Source: DATBDN01 sp963715995
Lineage (GTDB): Bacteria > Actinomycetota > Thermoleophilia > Solirubrobacterales > Thermoleophilaceae
Assembly (NCBI GenBank): GCA_963715995.1
Contig: OY970283.1
Location: 1,054,001-1,118,000, forward strand
Reading direction: 5' to 3'
DNA: 64,000 nt
Shown: piece by piece, positions 42,252 to 50,077 of the stretch
Layout of the letters: the number at the start of each line of letters is the position of its first letter
Position numbering within the stretch: position 1 is the first letter of the stretch
Program-made: the position numbers and the translations under genes
The notes under the pieces: model-generated
What the model was told of the DNA's origin: nothing
Database searches by the model: none
The model's input: the letters and a program-made list of their open reading frames with translations, nothing else

Positions 42252-42916
42252 GTGGCCACTCTTGCTGCTTCCCCGACGGCTCTCCGCAAGCCTAAAGCTC
42301 ACGTTGAGCCTGATGATCACTTTCTTATCGCCCTCGCCAAGCAGGGGCGTAAGGACGCGATGGACCGGATCGTCAAGCGCTACCACGGCTTCGTCCGCCT
42401 GAAGGCGTCGAGCTACTTCCTGGTCGGCGGCGACTGGGACGATCTCGTGCAGGAGGGCCTGGTCGGCCTCTACAAGGCGGTCCGCGACTACCGCACCGAC
42501 CGCGAGTCGAGCTTCCGCAACTTCGCCGAGCTCTGCATCACCCGCCAGATCATCACGGCGGTGAAGACCTCGACGCGCAACAAGCACGCACCGCTGAACG
42601 AGTACGTGTCGTTCGCGCAGACGCCGGCCGCGGCCGGCGACGGCGAGCAGACGCTCGAGGACGTGCTGCCAGGCCCCTCGGTGCACGACCCGGCGATTCA
42701 GGTGATCAGCTCGGAGGAGCTGCACAGCCTGGTCGGCTGCCTGACGAGCGCGCTGTCGGAGCTCGAGAGCTCCGTGCTGTCGCTCTACCTCGACGGGCGC
42801 CCGTACGAGGAGATCGCCGGCGGCTCGAGTGCGACACGAAGACCGTCGACAACGCGCTCCAGCGGGTGAAGCGCAAGGTCTCGGCGCATCTGGAGTCACG
42901 CGCCGTTCCGGCCTGA
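42252..42916 (+). CDS. RNA polymerase sigma factor, SigH-like (frame broken near 3' end)
   Basis: A sigma-70 family factor similar to Bacillus-type sporulation SigH. Region 2 contains A-M-D-R-I-V-K-R-Y-H-G-F-V, W-D-D-L-V-Q-E-G-L-V-G-L-Y-K-A and F-R-N-F-A-E-L-C-I-T-R-Q-I. Region 4 begins L-S-E-L-E-S-S-V-L-S-L-Y. As given the frame stops at 42869 in Arg/Ser-rich nonsense. Adding one base near 42831 (GGCGG to GGCGAG) restores E-L-E-C-D-T-K-T-V-D-N-A-L-Q-R-V-K-R-K-V and ends at TGA 42914-42916, a 221-aa protein with a full helix-turn-helix. GTG 42252 has AAAGGA upstream. Confidence 0.85.
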
Positions 42917-42924
42917 GCCTGGTC

Positions 42925-42930
42925 TAGCTT
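42925..42930 (+). promoter_or_regulatory. Putative -10 element TAGCTT
   Basis: TAGCTT lies 14 nt before ATG 42939 of the next membrane protein gene, again consistent with a leaderless start. Confidence 0.35.
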
Positions 42931-42938
42931 TCCCGGCG

Positions 42939-43352
42939 ATGTCGCTGTACGACACGCTGCTGTTCTTCCACGTCCTGGGGGCGTTCGCCCTCGTGTCGGG
43001 CACGACTGCGATGGCCCCATTCGCACTCGGATGGGGCCAGGTCGCGCTCGAGCGCAGCGGCGCGGCGCGGCTGGCGCTGGTCGGCGCAATCCTCTCGGGG
43101 GTCGGCGCCGTGCTCACGATCGTGCTTGGGCTCTGGCTCGTCCACAACGTCGGCTACCAGTTCTTCCGCCTCTGGATCCTGGGCGCGCTGGTGCTCTGGG
43201 GAATCGCCGGCTACTGCAACGGCGAGGTCGCGAGCGCGGCACGGAGGGCACTGAAGGGTGAGGATGGCAAGGCCGTCAGGCGGCTCTGGATGGGCGACAT
43301 GCTCGGGGCGATCCTGCTGCTGGTGCTGATGGTCTGGAAGCCGGGACATTGA
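42939..43352 (+). CDS. DUF2269-like membrane protein
   Basis: A 137-aa protein with four membrane helices. L-Y-D-T-L-L-F-F-H-V-L-G-A-F at the N-terminus, with its His in helix 1, resembles DUF2269 and related possible heme- or redox-linked membrane proteins. Function unknown. Its stop overlaps the next gene's TTG (TTGA), so the two are probably expressed together. Confidence 0.75.
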   Translation: MSLYDTLLFFHVLGAFALVSGTTAMAPFALGWGQVALERSGAARLALVGAILSGVGAVLTIVLGLWLVHNVGYQFFRLWILGALVLWGIAGYCNGEVASAARRALKGEDGKAVRRLWMGDMLGAILLLVLMVWKPGH

Positions 43353-43813
43353 GCGTGCTCGCCGTCGTCCGCCCCGATTCCTGGAACTTCCCGCTGTTCT
43401 TCCACCTGGCGGGCGCGATGGCCACGCTCGCGTCGCTCGTCGTCGCGGTCTTCGCGCTCAAGCTGGCGTACAGCCGCGGCGACCAGCCGGCCACGCGCTT
43501 CGCGGCGCGCGTGCTGCTCCTGGGCACGCTGCCCTCGTTCATCGTCATGCGCGTGGCCGCCCAGATCCTTCTGAACAAGGAGCACCTCGACAAGCATCAG
43601 CCGAGCTGGGTCGGCGTCGGCTTCGGCGTTTCCGACTTCGGCGGGCTCCTGTTGATCGTCGCGCTCATCCTCACGGGGCTGGCGGCGCGGCGCACGAAGC
43701 GCGGCGAGTCGGTCGCCGGTGCCACCACGCTCGCCGTCACCAGGGGCCTGGCCGGCCTGCTGATCGTCGCTTACCTCGTGGCCATCTGGGCCATGACGAC
43801 CAAGCCGAACTAG
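43349..43813 (+). CDS. Four-helix membrane protein
   Basis: A 154-aa protein with four hydrophobic segments; helix 1 starts W-N-F-P-L-F-F-H-L-A-G-A, like helix 1 of its upstream partner, suggesting the two are distant paralogues forming one complex. No catalytic motif. The TTG start overlaps the upstream TGA; its TAG overlaps the next GTG by one base (TAGTG). Confidence 0.72.
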   Translation: MSVLAVVRPDSWNFPLFFHLAGAMATLASLVVAVFALKLAYSRGDQPATRFAARVLLLGTLPSFIVMRVAAQILLNKEHLDKHQPSWVGVGFGVSDFGGLLLIVALILTGLAARRTKRGESVAGATTLAVTRGLAGLLIVAYLVAIWAMTTKPN

Positions 43814-43986
43814 TGGACGAGGACGAGCCAACCACCGAGGAGCTCAAGGCGGTGGTGGCTGGCCAGGCCGAGCGCGATCCGCGCCGCGCCGAGAAGGCGG
43901 AGTACCTGAAGAACAAGCTCGACGAGCGCGAAGAGGCCGAGCGCGAGGCCGCCCGCGAGGACGGCGATGTTCCGCCGCAACCGTAG
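43813..43986 (+). CDS. Small acidic/charged protein
   Basis: A 57-aa, almost wholly charged helical protein (V-D-E-D-E-P-T-T-E-E-L-K, then A-E-K-A-E-Y-L-K-N-K-L-D-E-R-E). Codon use and the one-base overlap with the upstream stop, plus a 20-nt overlap with the next gene, support it as a real gene. Function unknown. Confidence 0.6.
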   Translation: MDEDEPTTEELKAVVAGQAERDPRRAEKAEYLKNKLDEREEAEREAAREDGDVPPQP

Positions 43987-44224
43987 TCGGGGCGCCGACG
44001 TCCACATCGGGGACGCCAGCTATGACGACTGGGTTGTGGTGCGCGACTTCGAGGACCTCGAGACGGCGCTGGCGTTCCGCGATCAGGTGCGGCGAGCCGG
44101 CATGAAGGCCGTGTTGACCAGCGACTGGGAGCTGGACGCATTTCGCCGCGGCGACATCGCGCTGCGCGTGGAGGGCGGCGACTTCGGCGACGCCGAGGTG
44201 CTGCTCTCGGGCATGGACGACTGA
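43967..44224 (+). CDS. Small conserved-type protein (signal-transducing DUF2007-like)
   Basis: An 85-aa protein: W-V-V-V-R-D-F-E-D-L-E-T-A-L-A-F-R-D-Q-V-R-R-A-G-M-K-A-V-L (hyphenated motif at residues 25-53), then I-A-L-R-V-E-G-G-D-F-G-D-A-E-V-L-L. The beta-alpha-beta pattern, with an L-A-x-x-L helix and a late strand with D-x-x-x-A, is like small DUF2007-type proteins. The assignment is weak. ATG 43967 overlaps the previous gene. Confidence 0.6.
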   Translation: MFRRNRSRGADVHIGDASYDDWVVVRDFEDLETALAFRDQVRRAGMKAVLTSDWELDAFRRGDIALRVEGGDFGDAEVLLSGMDD

Positions 44225-44294
44225 CCCTTCGCGCGAGAGCGCGCTGCCGCGAACCACGCCGCGAGCGGCTGATCGGGCAACATGCGCCGCCGCA

Positions 44295-44993
44295 ATGGCA
44301 CCACAGCTGTCGATCCTGATGCCGGTCTACAACGAGGCCGCGACCGTCGAGCGGGCGGTCGAGGCCGTGCTCGCCGCGGACCTGCCGGTATCGACCGAGC
44401 TGGTGATCGTGGACGACGGCTCCACGGACGGCACGCGCCAGATCCTGGACCAGGGCGGCTGGCCGGCGGACCGCGTGCGCGTGCACGTGCACGCGCGCAA
44501 CCAGGGCAAGGGGGCGGCGGTGCGCACGGCGCTCGCGGATGCGCGCGGGGAGTTCGCGGCCATCTTCGACGCCGATCTCGAGTACCAGCCCGAGGATCTC
44601 AACACGCTGCTGCCGCCGCTGCTCGACGGGACCACGAACGCCGTGTTCGGCGTGCGTGCTTTCGACGGCTTCACGAGCCATTCGTACCTCTACGTGCTCG
44701 GGAACCGCTCGGTCACGCTGGCGGCCAACGTGCTCTTCAACGTGTACCTGAAGGACCTGATGACGATGCACAAGGCCATCCGCACCGACATCTTCAAGGC
44801 GCTCGACCTGCGCGAGGCCGGCTTCGCGATCGAGCCCGAGATAGCCGCGCGGCTGGTCCAGCGCGGCGAACGGATCTACGAGGTTCCTGTCCGCTACCAG
44901 GCGCGGGCCACCGACGAAGGCAAGAAGCTGACCTGGGTCGACGGCCTGCGGGTGCTGCGCACCCTGGTGCGCTGCCGGCTGACTAACCGCTGA
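44295..44993 (+). CDS. Family 2 glycosyltransferase (dolichol-phosphate-mannose-synthase-like)
   Basis: A 232-aa GT-A enzyme: L-S-I-L-M-P-V-Y-N-E-A-A-T-V, V-I-V-D-D-G-S-T-D-G-T, G-K-G-A-A-V-R-T-A-L and F-D-A-D-L-E-Y (metal DxD). V-P-V-R-Y-Q-A-R near the C-terminus is typical of polyprenyl-phosphate sugar transferases. No membrane helices, so it acts at the cytoplasmic face. Its last 11 nt overlap the convergent peptidase gene. Confidence 0.88.
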   Translation: MAPQLSILMPVYNEAATVERAVEAVLAADLPVSTELVIVDDGSTDGTRQILDQGGWPADRVRVHVHARNQGKGAAVRTALADARGEFAAIFDADLEYQPEDLNTLLPPLLDGTTNAVFGVRAFDGFTSHSYLYVLGNRSVTLAANVLFNVYLKDLMTMHKAIRTDIFKALDLREAGFAIEPEIAARLVQRGERIYEVPVRYQARATDEGKKLTWVDGLRVLRTLVRCRLTNR

Positions 44994-46785
44994 CGGCCAG
45001 CGGATCCGGCCGGCAGGGCTGGTTGCGCAGGCTGTCGCACGCCGGGAGCGGCGCGTGCGCGGTCTCACCCGGGACGACCCCGACCACGAGCCGCGACGGA
45101 TGCGCGGCGTCGTGGAGCACCGTGTTCACGCCGGGGTCGGCGACCGGGGTGAAGGCCCAGAAGCCCGTGTGACCGGTGGGCGCCTCGATCCACACGCGCA
45201 GCCGCGAGCCCTTGCGGAACGCATGGGCGAACGGGAACACCTCCAGCCGCATGTAGGTGGGCGTGCCGGCCGTGAGCGGCTTGGCGTCGCCGCGCAGATG
45301 CGTCTGGTACGGGCGCAGGGTGGTGGACAGCTTCGGGTCGAGCTTGCGGTGCGACGCGCGCAGCCAGCCGCGCTGCACGTAGGTCTCCTGGCCGTCCGGG
45401 CGCAGCTCGGTGATCGTCGCTTCGAGGTCGGTGTCGGTGGCGGTCGACTCGAGCCACAGGTTGAGGCTCGCCGGGCCGGCCAGCACCATGTCGCTCTTCG
45501 CCGGCGCGCTCGTGTAGGCGACCGAGCCGCCGGGCGGAATCGGCGCCTTGTAGGTGAACTGGCCGAGCGAGCGGTCGGCCTCGGTCGGGCCAGGCTCGGT
45601 CACGTCCGGGCCCGGTGAGGGGTAGGCGTAGCTGTCGCCGGCCTCCGCTGCAGCGGGGCGCTTGCCGCCCATCGTGCCGCCGGCGCCCAGGAAGAACGTG
45701 TGCGGCTTCACCTTCAGCTTCAGCGACTTGCGGGCGATCGACCACGCGGGCTCGTTCACCTTGCCGTCACGGTCGATCGCGGTCTCCATGTCCACTGCCA
45801 GGTGCGGCACCCGCGTGGTGAAGCCGTTGTCGGCGCCGCGTACGAAGTGGTCCAGGAACGCGAGCGTGTTCTCCTCGTCGGTCGCGTTGTAGTAGTCGCG
45901 CCCGTGGTTGCCGTTCGAGAAGTTCGCCCACACCTGACGCGGGTGGCGGAACATGCCGAGCGACTCCCAGATGCGACCGGGCAGCTGCTCGTCCTGCCAC
46001 TGGTTGTGCATGTAGACCGGGACGTCGATCTTCGAGAAGCCGGCGTTCGGGGCGCGCTTCTGCCACTTGGCGTCCGAGTCGTCGTCGAACGGGTTCTGGA
46101 GGATGAGCGTTGGTATGAAGTTGTCGAGCGTGGCGTTCGCGACCTCGTGCGTGACGTAGTTCTGCTCGCACTGGGCGTCGGCGTTCTGAGGGGCGCCCGT
46201 GAGCGCGTACTCGGTGCCGCCCGCCTTCTGGTCGCCGGTCCAGCCGAACGAGAAGTCGTACTCGAGGATGCCGCCCGGATAGACCACGTCGCGGTACAGG
46301 TCAGAGGTCGTAGAAGACGGGGCGATCGCAACCAGATGCGGCGGGCGGTCGGCAGCGGTGACCAGCTGGGTGATCCCGCCGAACGAGACGCCGATCATGC
46401 CCACCCTTCCGTTCGACCACGACTGGTGGGCGATCCACTCGATCGCGTCGTAGCCGTCGGTTCCCATCGTCGGGGCGAACGGGTCGAACGCGCCGGTGGA
46501 GCAGCCGGTGCCGCGCACGGAGACGCCGATCAGCGCGTAGCCGCGCTGGAGGATGCGGTCGGTGAAGGTGCTGACGCCGTTGTCTGATGCGTTCGAGCCG
46601 GCGGCGTAGCCCTCGTAGTTCAGGAGGGTCGGGAACGGCCCGGGCCCGTCCGGGCGCACGACGTCGTAGCGAAGCTGCGTGCCGTCGCGCGTGGTGATGT
46701 AGCCGGTCTGCTCGACGTTCGCCTGGGCAGGCCCGGCAACGGCAAGGACAAAGAGCAGCGCACCAAGCGCACAAAGTCGCTTCAC
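44983..46785 (-). CDS. Secreted CocE/NonD-type hydrolase (X-Pro dipeptidyl-peptidase S15 family)
   Basis: A 600-aa protein with a signal peptide (residues 1-22, A-Q-A-N). Residues 30-330 form an alpha/beta hydrolase: G-V-S-V-R-G-T-G (oxyanion region), G-V-S-F-G-G (nucleophile Ser) and a later D-D-D/D and H in G-N-H-G-R-D. The C-terminal half is the jelly-roll of this family (L-N-L-W-L-E-S-T-A-T-D-T-D-L-E-A-T). Related enzymes are esterases, acylases and dipeptidases, so the substrate stays open. It ends by overlapping the glycosyltransferase gene. Confidence 0.87.
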   Translation of the reverse strand: MKRLCALGALLFVLAVAGPAQANVEQTGYITTRDGTQLRYDVVRPDGPGPFPTLLNYEGYAAGSNASDNGVSTFTDRILQRGYALIGVSVRGTGCSTGAFDPFAPTMGTDGYDAIEWIAHQSWSNGRVGMIGVSFGGITQLVTAADRPPHLVAIAPSSTTSDLYRDVVYPGGILEYDFSFGWTGDQKAGGTEYALTGAPQNADAQCEQNYVTHEVANATLDNFIPTLILQNPFDDDSDAKWQKRAPNAGFSKIDVPVYMHNQWQDEQLPGRIWESLGMFRHPRQVWANFSNGNHGRDYYNATDEENTLAFLDHFVRGADNGFTTRVPHLAVDMETAIDRDGKVNEPAWSIARKSLKLKVKPHTFFLGAGGTMGGKRPAAAEAGDSYAYPSPGPDVTEPGPTEADRSLGQFTYKAPIPPGGSVAYTSAPAKSDMVLAGPASLNLWLESTATDTDLEATITELRPDGQETYVQRGWLRASHRKLDPKLSTTLRPYQTHLRGDAKPLTAGTPTYMRLEVFPFAHAFRKGSRLRVWIEAPTGHTGFWAFTPVADPGVNTVLHDAAHPSRLVVGVVPGETAHAPLPACDSLRNQPCRPDPLAVSG

Positions 46786-46826
46786 GTGGGAACAACGCGG
46801 AGCAGGACCATTTCTGCCGCCGCCAG

Positions 46827-46900
46827 AGCCCGCTGTCGGATTCGAACCGACGACCCCCTGTTTACAAGACAGGCGCTCTGACCAACTGAGCTAAGCGGGC
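46827..46900 (-). tRNA. tRNA-Thr (anticodon UGU)
   Basis: On the minus strand, GCCCGCT pairs with AGCGGGC as the 7-bp acceptor stem; the D arm AGCTCAGTTGGTC, anticodon stem CCTGT/ACAGG with loop CTTGTAA and T arm GGTTCGAATCC are all canonical. The anticodon TGT decodes ACA (Thr). 74 nt; CCA is not encoded. Confidence 0.97.
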
Positions 46901-47322
46901 GCGCGGTCAGCGTAGCCCGCGGCGAGGCGCTCTTCGACGGCTCCGAGCACCGCTCCGAACAGCAGGTGGCGCCACACGGCCTGGGCGAATGCGCGGTGGT
47001 TTCCCCACAGGTTCACGCGCGGGATGAAGCGCGTCAGGGGCCACGTGGCCAGGTGCTCGGTCATCCCCGCCGCCATGCCCTTGGCCACGCCGGGGCCGCT
47101 CGCCCGGGCGGCGACGCGCGCATAGATGGCGCCGAAGACCATGCCGTTGGCGATGTGCATCACGTAGCCCGCGACCAGTGGCGCGCGCAGCGGGCGCGCC
47201 AGCAGCTCGGGGTCGGAATAGCGCACGCCGAAGACCTTCATGTCGAGCGGCTCCTGCGCCGCCCACACCGCTGCGGCCACCGCTCCAGCCGCCGCACCAC
47301 CGATCATCTGCCTCTCGACCAT
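46891..47322 (-). CDS. Small Ala/Gly-rich membrane-associated protein
   Basis: A 143-aa protein with glycine-zipper-like helices (G-G-A-A-A-G-A-V-A-A-A-V-W and L-F-G-A-V-L-G-A-V). It resembles no family I can name. ATG 47322 (M-V-E-R-Q-M) is preferred to the upstream frame; a -10-like TACGCT lies on the minus strand just upstream. Its stop codon lies inside the first 10 nt of the downstream tRNA-Thr gene, an unusual overlap. Confidence 0.62.
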   Translation of the reverse strand: MVERQMIGGAAAGAVAAAVWAAQEPLDMKVFGVRYSDPELLARPLRAPLVAGYVMHIANGMVFGAIYARVAARASGPGVAKGMAAGMTEHLATWPLTRFIPRVNLWGNHRAFAQAVWRHLLFGAVLGAVEERLAAGYADRAPA

Positions 47323-47368
47323 CGCGCACCGAGCGTAACCCTGTGCGCCGACCCGGGTACCCGAGAGC

Positions 47369-48079
47369 ATGGGGGCGAGCGACCTGTCGCGCTATCACCA
47401 CCGCACGCGAGCGAAGGGCGTGAACAAGGCCATCTTCTGGACGGCCCGCGCCGTGCTGGGCCTGGGCATCCAGTTCTACTTCTCGCTCGAGCGCACGGGC
47501 CGCAAGAACATCCCCAAGAAGGGGCCGGTCATCCTGGCCGCCAACCACCGCAGCTTCCTCGACCCGTTCATCATCGGCTGCTGCGTTCGCCGCCCCGTCT
47601 ACTTCGTCGCGAAGAAGGAGCTGTTCGACAAGCGCTGGCAGGGCTGGCTGCTCAACCGGCTCGGGGCGTTCCCGATCAAGCGCGGCGAGTCAGACGAGGA
47701 GTCGATGGCCACCGCGCGCGGCGTGCTCGAGCGCGGGGGCGCGCTGGTGATCTTTCCCGAGGGCACGCGCATCCGCAAGGGCGGGCTCGGCCGCCCGAAG
47801 CGCGGCGTCGGCCGGCTGGCGCTCGAGACCGGCGCCCCGGTCGTGCCGATCGCGATCCTGGGCAGCGACCGCGCCCGCCGCGGGCTGAAGATCAGGCCGG
47901 TCTGGGTGCGCGTCCGCTGTGGCAAGCCGCTTCGCTTCCCGCGCGTGGAGAACCCCTCGCCGCGCCTGGCCGAGGAGGTCACCGCCCGCCTCTGGCCGTG
48001 CGTCGAGCTCCAGTGGAACTGGCTCGGAGGCGACATCACGCCCGCGCCGGCGCCCGTGCAGGAGCGGAAGGCGGCGTGA
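47369..48079 (+). CDS. 1-acyl-glycerol-3-phosphate acyltransferase family protein
   Basis: A 236-aa PlsC-family enzyme: N-H-R-S-F-L-D-P (catalytic HxxxxD), F-P-E-G-T-R (acceptor binding) and A-P-V-V-P-I-A-I. A short N-terminal amphipathic region would bind the membrane. It would acylate lysophosphatidate or a similar lipid. It is divergent from the tRNA-proximal gene; an ECF sigma factor follows. Confidence 0.88.
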   Translation: MGASDLSRYHHRTRAKGVNKAIFWTARAVLGLGIQFYFSLERTGRKNIPKKGPVILAANHRSFLDPFIIGCCVRRPVYFVAKKELFDKRWQGWLLNRLGAFPIKRGESDEESMATARGVLERGGALVIFPEGTRIRKGGLGRPKRGVGRLALETGAPVVPIAILGSDRARRGLKIRPVWVRVRCGKPLRFPRVENPSPRLAEEVTARLWPCVELQWNWLGGDITPAPAPVQERKAA

Positions 48080-48086
48080 GCGTGGT

Positions 48087-48092
48087 TAGGCT
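48087..48092 (+). promoter_or_regulatory. Putative -10 element TAGGCT
   Basis: TAGGCT is 12 nt before GTG 48099, matching the leaderless pattern of neighbouring genes. Confidence 0.35.
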
Positions 48093-48098
48093 CGCGCC

Positions 48099-48623
48099 GT
48101 GGTTCCGGCCGGCAAGGCGCAGCTCGACGCTCAGTTCACCGAGCTCTACCGCGCGCATCTGCGCGACGTCTACAGCTACGCCTACTACCGGATCGGCAAC
48201 CACCACGATGCCGAGGACCTCACCGAGCAGACCTTCCTCCAGGCCTACAGGCACTTCGAGCGCGCACTCGCCGAGTCCAACGGCAGGCCGCTTCGGCCGT
48301 GGCTCATCCGGATCGTCCACAACCTCGCCGCCAACTACTTCCGCGACCGCTCGCGACGCCCGCAGACCAACCTCGACGATGCGGGACCGCTCTCCGAGCG
48401 CCACAGCACCGACGAGCTGGTCGAGGGCCGCGAGGAGCTGCGCGACGTGCTCGCCGGCGTCGCGGCGCTGCCAGAGGACAGGCGCTCGGCGCTGATCATG
48501 CGCTTCGCACTGGACATGGACAACCGCGAGATCGCCCGCGCGCTCGGCCGCAGCGAGGGCGCGACCAAGGTGCTCATCCACCGTGCCATCCGCCAGCTGG
48601 AGGAGGGTCTCCAGGATGACTGA
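48099..48623 (+). CDS. ECF-type RNA polymerase sigma factor
   Basis: A 174-aa sigma factor with region 2 (L-R-D-V-Y-S-Y-A-Y-Y-R-I-G, D-A-E-D-L-T-E-Q-T-F-L-Q-A-Y) and region 4 (L-P-E-D-R-R-S-A-L-I-M-R-F and N-R-E-I-A-R-A-L-G-R-S-E-G-A-T-K-V). The downstream gene, overlapping by 8 nt, may encode its regulator. Target promoters are unknown. Confidence 0.9.
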   Translation: MVPAGKAQLDAQFTELYRAHLRDVYSYAYYRIGNHHDAEDLTEQTFLQAYRHFERALAESNGRPLRPWLIRIVHNLAANYFRDRSRRPQTNLDDAGPLSERHSTDELVEGREELRDVLAGVAALPEDRRSALIMRFALDMDNREIARALGRSEGATKVLIHRAIRQLEEGLQDD

Positions 48624-48951
48624 GGCTCGGTTCGACATCGAGCAGCTGCTGCGCAACGCGCTTGCGCCGGTCGAGCCCTCGGCGTCGCTCTCGCAGCGCC
48701 TCGACGTGCGCCTGACCGAGCTGACTGCGGTCGCCTTCGACGAGCTGGCCGACTGGGAGCTTGCGACGATGCGCGACCCGCGCAACTGGGCGCGCCCGGC
48801 GGCCGCCGCCCTGATCGGGGGCTCGGCCGCTGCCGCCCTCGTGCTGGTGCGCGCGCAACGGCGCTCGAAGCGGCAGGGCCATCCGCTGCGCTCGCTCGAA
48901 GAGGGCGCCCGCGACGTCTCGCGCGACATCCAGAAGCGACTGCGCAAATAA
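48616..48951 (+). CDS. Single-pass membrane protein, possible regulator of the upstream sigma factor
   Basis: A 111-aa protein: a helical N-terminus (F-D-I-E-Q-L-L-R-N-A-L), one membrane helix (A-A-A-A-L-I-G-G-S-A-A-A-A-L-V-L) and a basic tail ending I-Q-K-R-L-R-K. It lacks a zinc anti-sigma motif, so an anti-sigma role is guessed from its position only. ATG 48616 overlaps the sigma gene. Confidence 0.68.
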   Translation: MTEARFDIEQLLRNALAPVEPSASLSQRLDVRLTELTAVAFDELADWELATMRDPRNWARPAAAALIGGSAAAALVLVRAQRRSKRQGHPLRSLEEGARDVSRDIQKRLRK

Positions 48952-48979
48952 GAAAAGCGGGGCCCGGCTGCGGCCCCGC
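48950..48979 (-). terminator. Rho-independent terminator (minus strand)
   Basis: A perfect 8-bp stem, GCGGGGCC (48957-48964) with GGCCCCGC (48972-48979), has a 7-nt loop. Read on the minus strand it is followed by TTTTCTT (48956-48950). It would end transcription of the DUF4383 gene; the stem could also slow transcription from the plus strand, which lacks a T-tract. Confidence 0.75.
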
Positions 48980-49017
48980 CTCTCTCGGATTCATCGGTAC
49001 TGGATTCGGGCGATTGG

Positions 49018-49458
49018 CTAAGCGGCCGCCGGCCTGGTCGTCGGATCCGCCACCGCGGGGGTCGCCATGCCCCCAGCGATACCTGCGATCCCGATCAGCA
49101 GATGGAGGACGTTGTCCCCCGTGTTCACGGGAATGATCGAAAGGATTGAGTCGCCGCTGCCGATGGCGAACCCCCACACGGCCACGGCGAAGTAGAAGAC
49201 GCCGAGGCCGAGCGCGCAGCTGCGGGCGCTGGAGTAGGAGCTGGCGGCGGAGAGGCCGAGCACGCCGGTGGCGATGTGCAGGACGCCCAGCCAGCCGTTC
49301 ACGTCGAGGATCCCGAAGACGGCGCTGCGGTCGTGCACGCTGCTCGTGAAGTCAGAGTTGTAGAAGAAGCCGATGATCCCGGCGACCGTGAGCACCGCGC
49401 CGAAGATCAGCGCGTAGAGCTGTGCGGGAGATCGGTCTGTTCCTGTGCTTTGGTTCAT
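49018..49458 (-). CDS. DUF4383 membrane protein
   Basis: A 146-aa protein with four membrane helices, G-A-V-L-T-V-A-G-I-I-G-F-F-Y, L-G-V-L-H-I-A-T-G-V-L-G, a third, then N-V-L-H-L-L-I-G-I-A-G. The two L-H motifs (V-L-H-I and V-L-H-L) are typical of DUF4383. Function unknown. ATG 49458 gives M-N-Q-S-T-G-T; the gene is divergent from an ECF sigma gene 43 bp away. Confidence 0.8.
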   Translation of the reverse strand: MNQSTGTDRSPAQLYALIFGAVLTVAGIIGFFYNSDFTSSVHDRSAVFGILDVNGWLGVLHIATGVLGLSAASSYSSARSCALGLGVFYFAVAVWGFAIGSGDSILSIIPVNTGDNVLHLLIGIAGIAGGMATPAVADPTTRPAAA

Positions 49459-49501
49459 GTGATCCGTCTCAGGGTCTTTCTTCGTAGGAACCCCAAAGCC
49501 C

Positions 49502-50077
49502 TTGCCACTACGCAAATCGACAACTTCTCTTGCAGACGAGGACCTGATGGCCCTCGTCCAGCGCGGCGACGCTCGCGCGTTCGAGGCGATCTACGACCGC
49601 CACGGCTCGGCGGCGTTCTCGCTTGCCTACCGGATCGCCGGCAATCGCTCGGCAGCGGAGGACATCGTGCAGGAGGCGTTCCTGTCGGTCTGGCGCTCGA
49701 GCGTCCGCTACCAGCCCGAGCGCGGGAACCTGCGCTCGTGGCTTCTGTCGGTGGTGCACAACCGGGCGATCGACTACCTGCGCCGGTCGATAAGTCAGAC
49801 CAAGAACCAGGTTGCGGGCGAGGGAATCGAGGAACGCAGGGCGGGGCCGGAGCTGACGGACGCCGAGGCGATCCGCAGGGAAGAGGCGCAGACGGTTCGC
49901 ACGGCGATGGAGCGGCTGCCGTCGGACCAGTTGCGAGTGGTGGAGCTCGCATACTTCGGGGGGTTCACGCACACACAGATCGCAGAGATGCTCAGCATGC
50001 CGCTGGGTACCGTCAAGGGGCGGATGCGACTGGCACTGGACAAGATGCGCGATGGGCTAGGAGAGGCAGTCGCATGA
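49502..50077 (+). CDS. ECF sigma factor (SigK-like)
   Basis: A 191-aa sigma factor: A-I-Y-D-R-H-G-S-A-A-F-S-L-A-Y-R-I-A (region 2), S-A-A-E-D-I-V-Q-E-A-F, and region 4 with A-Y-F-G-G-F-T-H-T-Q-I-A-E-M-L-S and L-G-T-V-K-G-R-M-R. The following RskA-like protein, overlapping by ATGA, is its probable anti-sigma. A GGAAC at 49488 could be part of an autoregulated promoter. TTG 49502 is the start used. Confidence 0.9.
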   Translation: MPLRKSTTSLADEDLMALVQRGDARAFEAIYDRHGSAAFSLAYRIAGNRSAAEDIVQEAFLSVWRSSVRYQPERGNLRSWLLSVVHNRAIDYLRRSISQTKNQVAGEGIEERRAGPELTDAEAIRREEAQTVRTAMERLPSDQLRVVELAYFGGFTHTQIAEMLSMPLGTVKGRMRLALDKMRDGLGEAVA

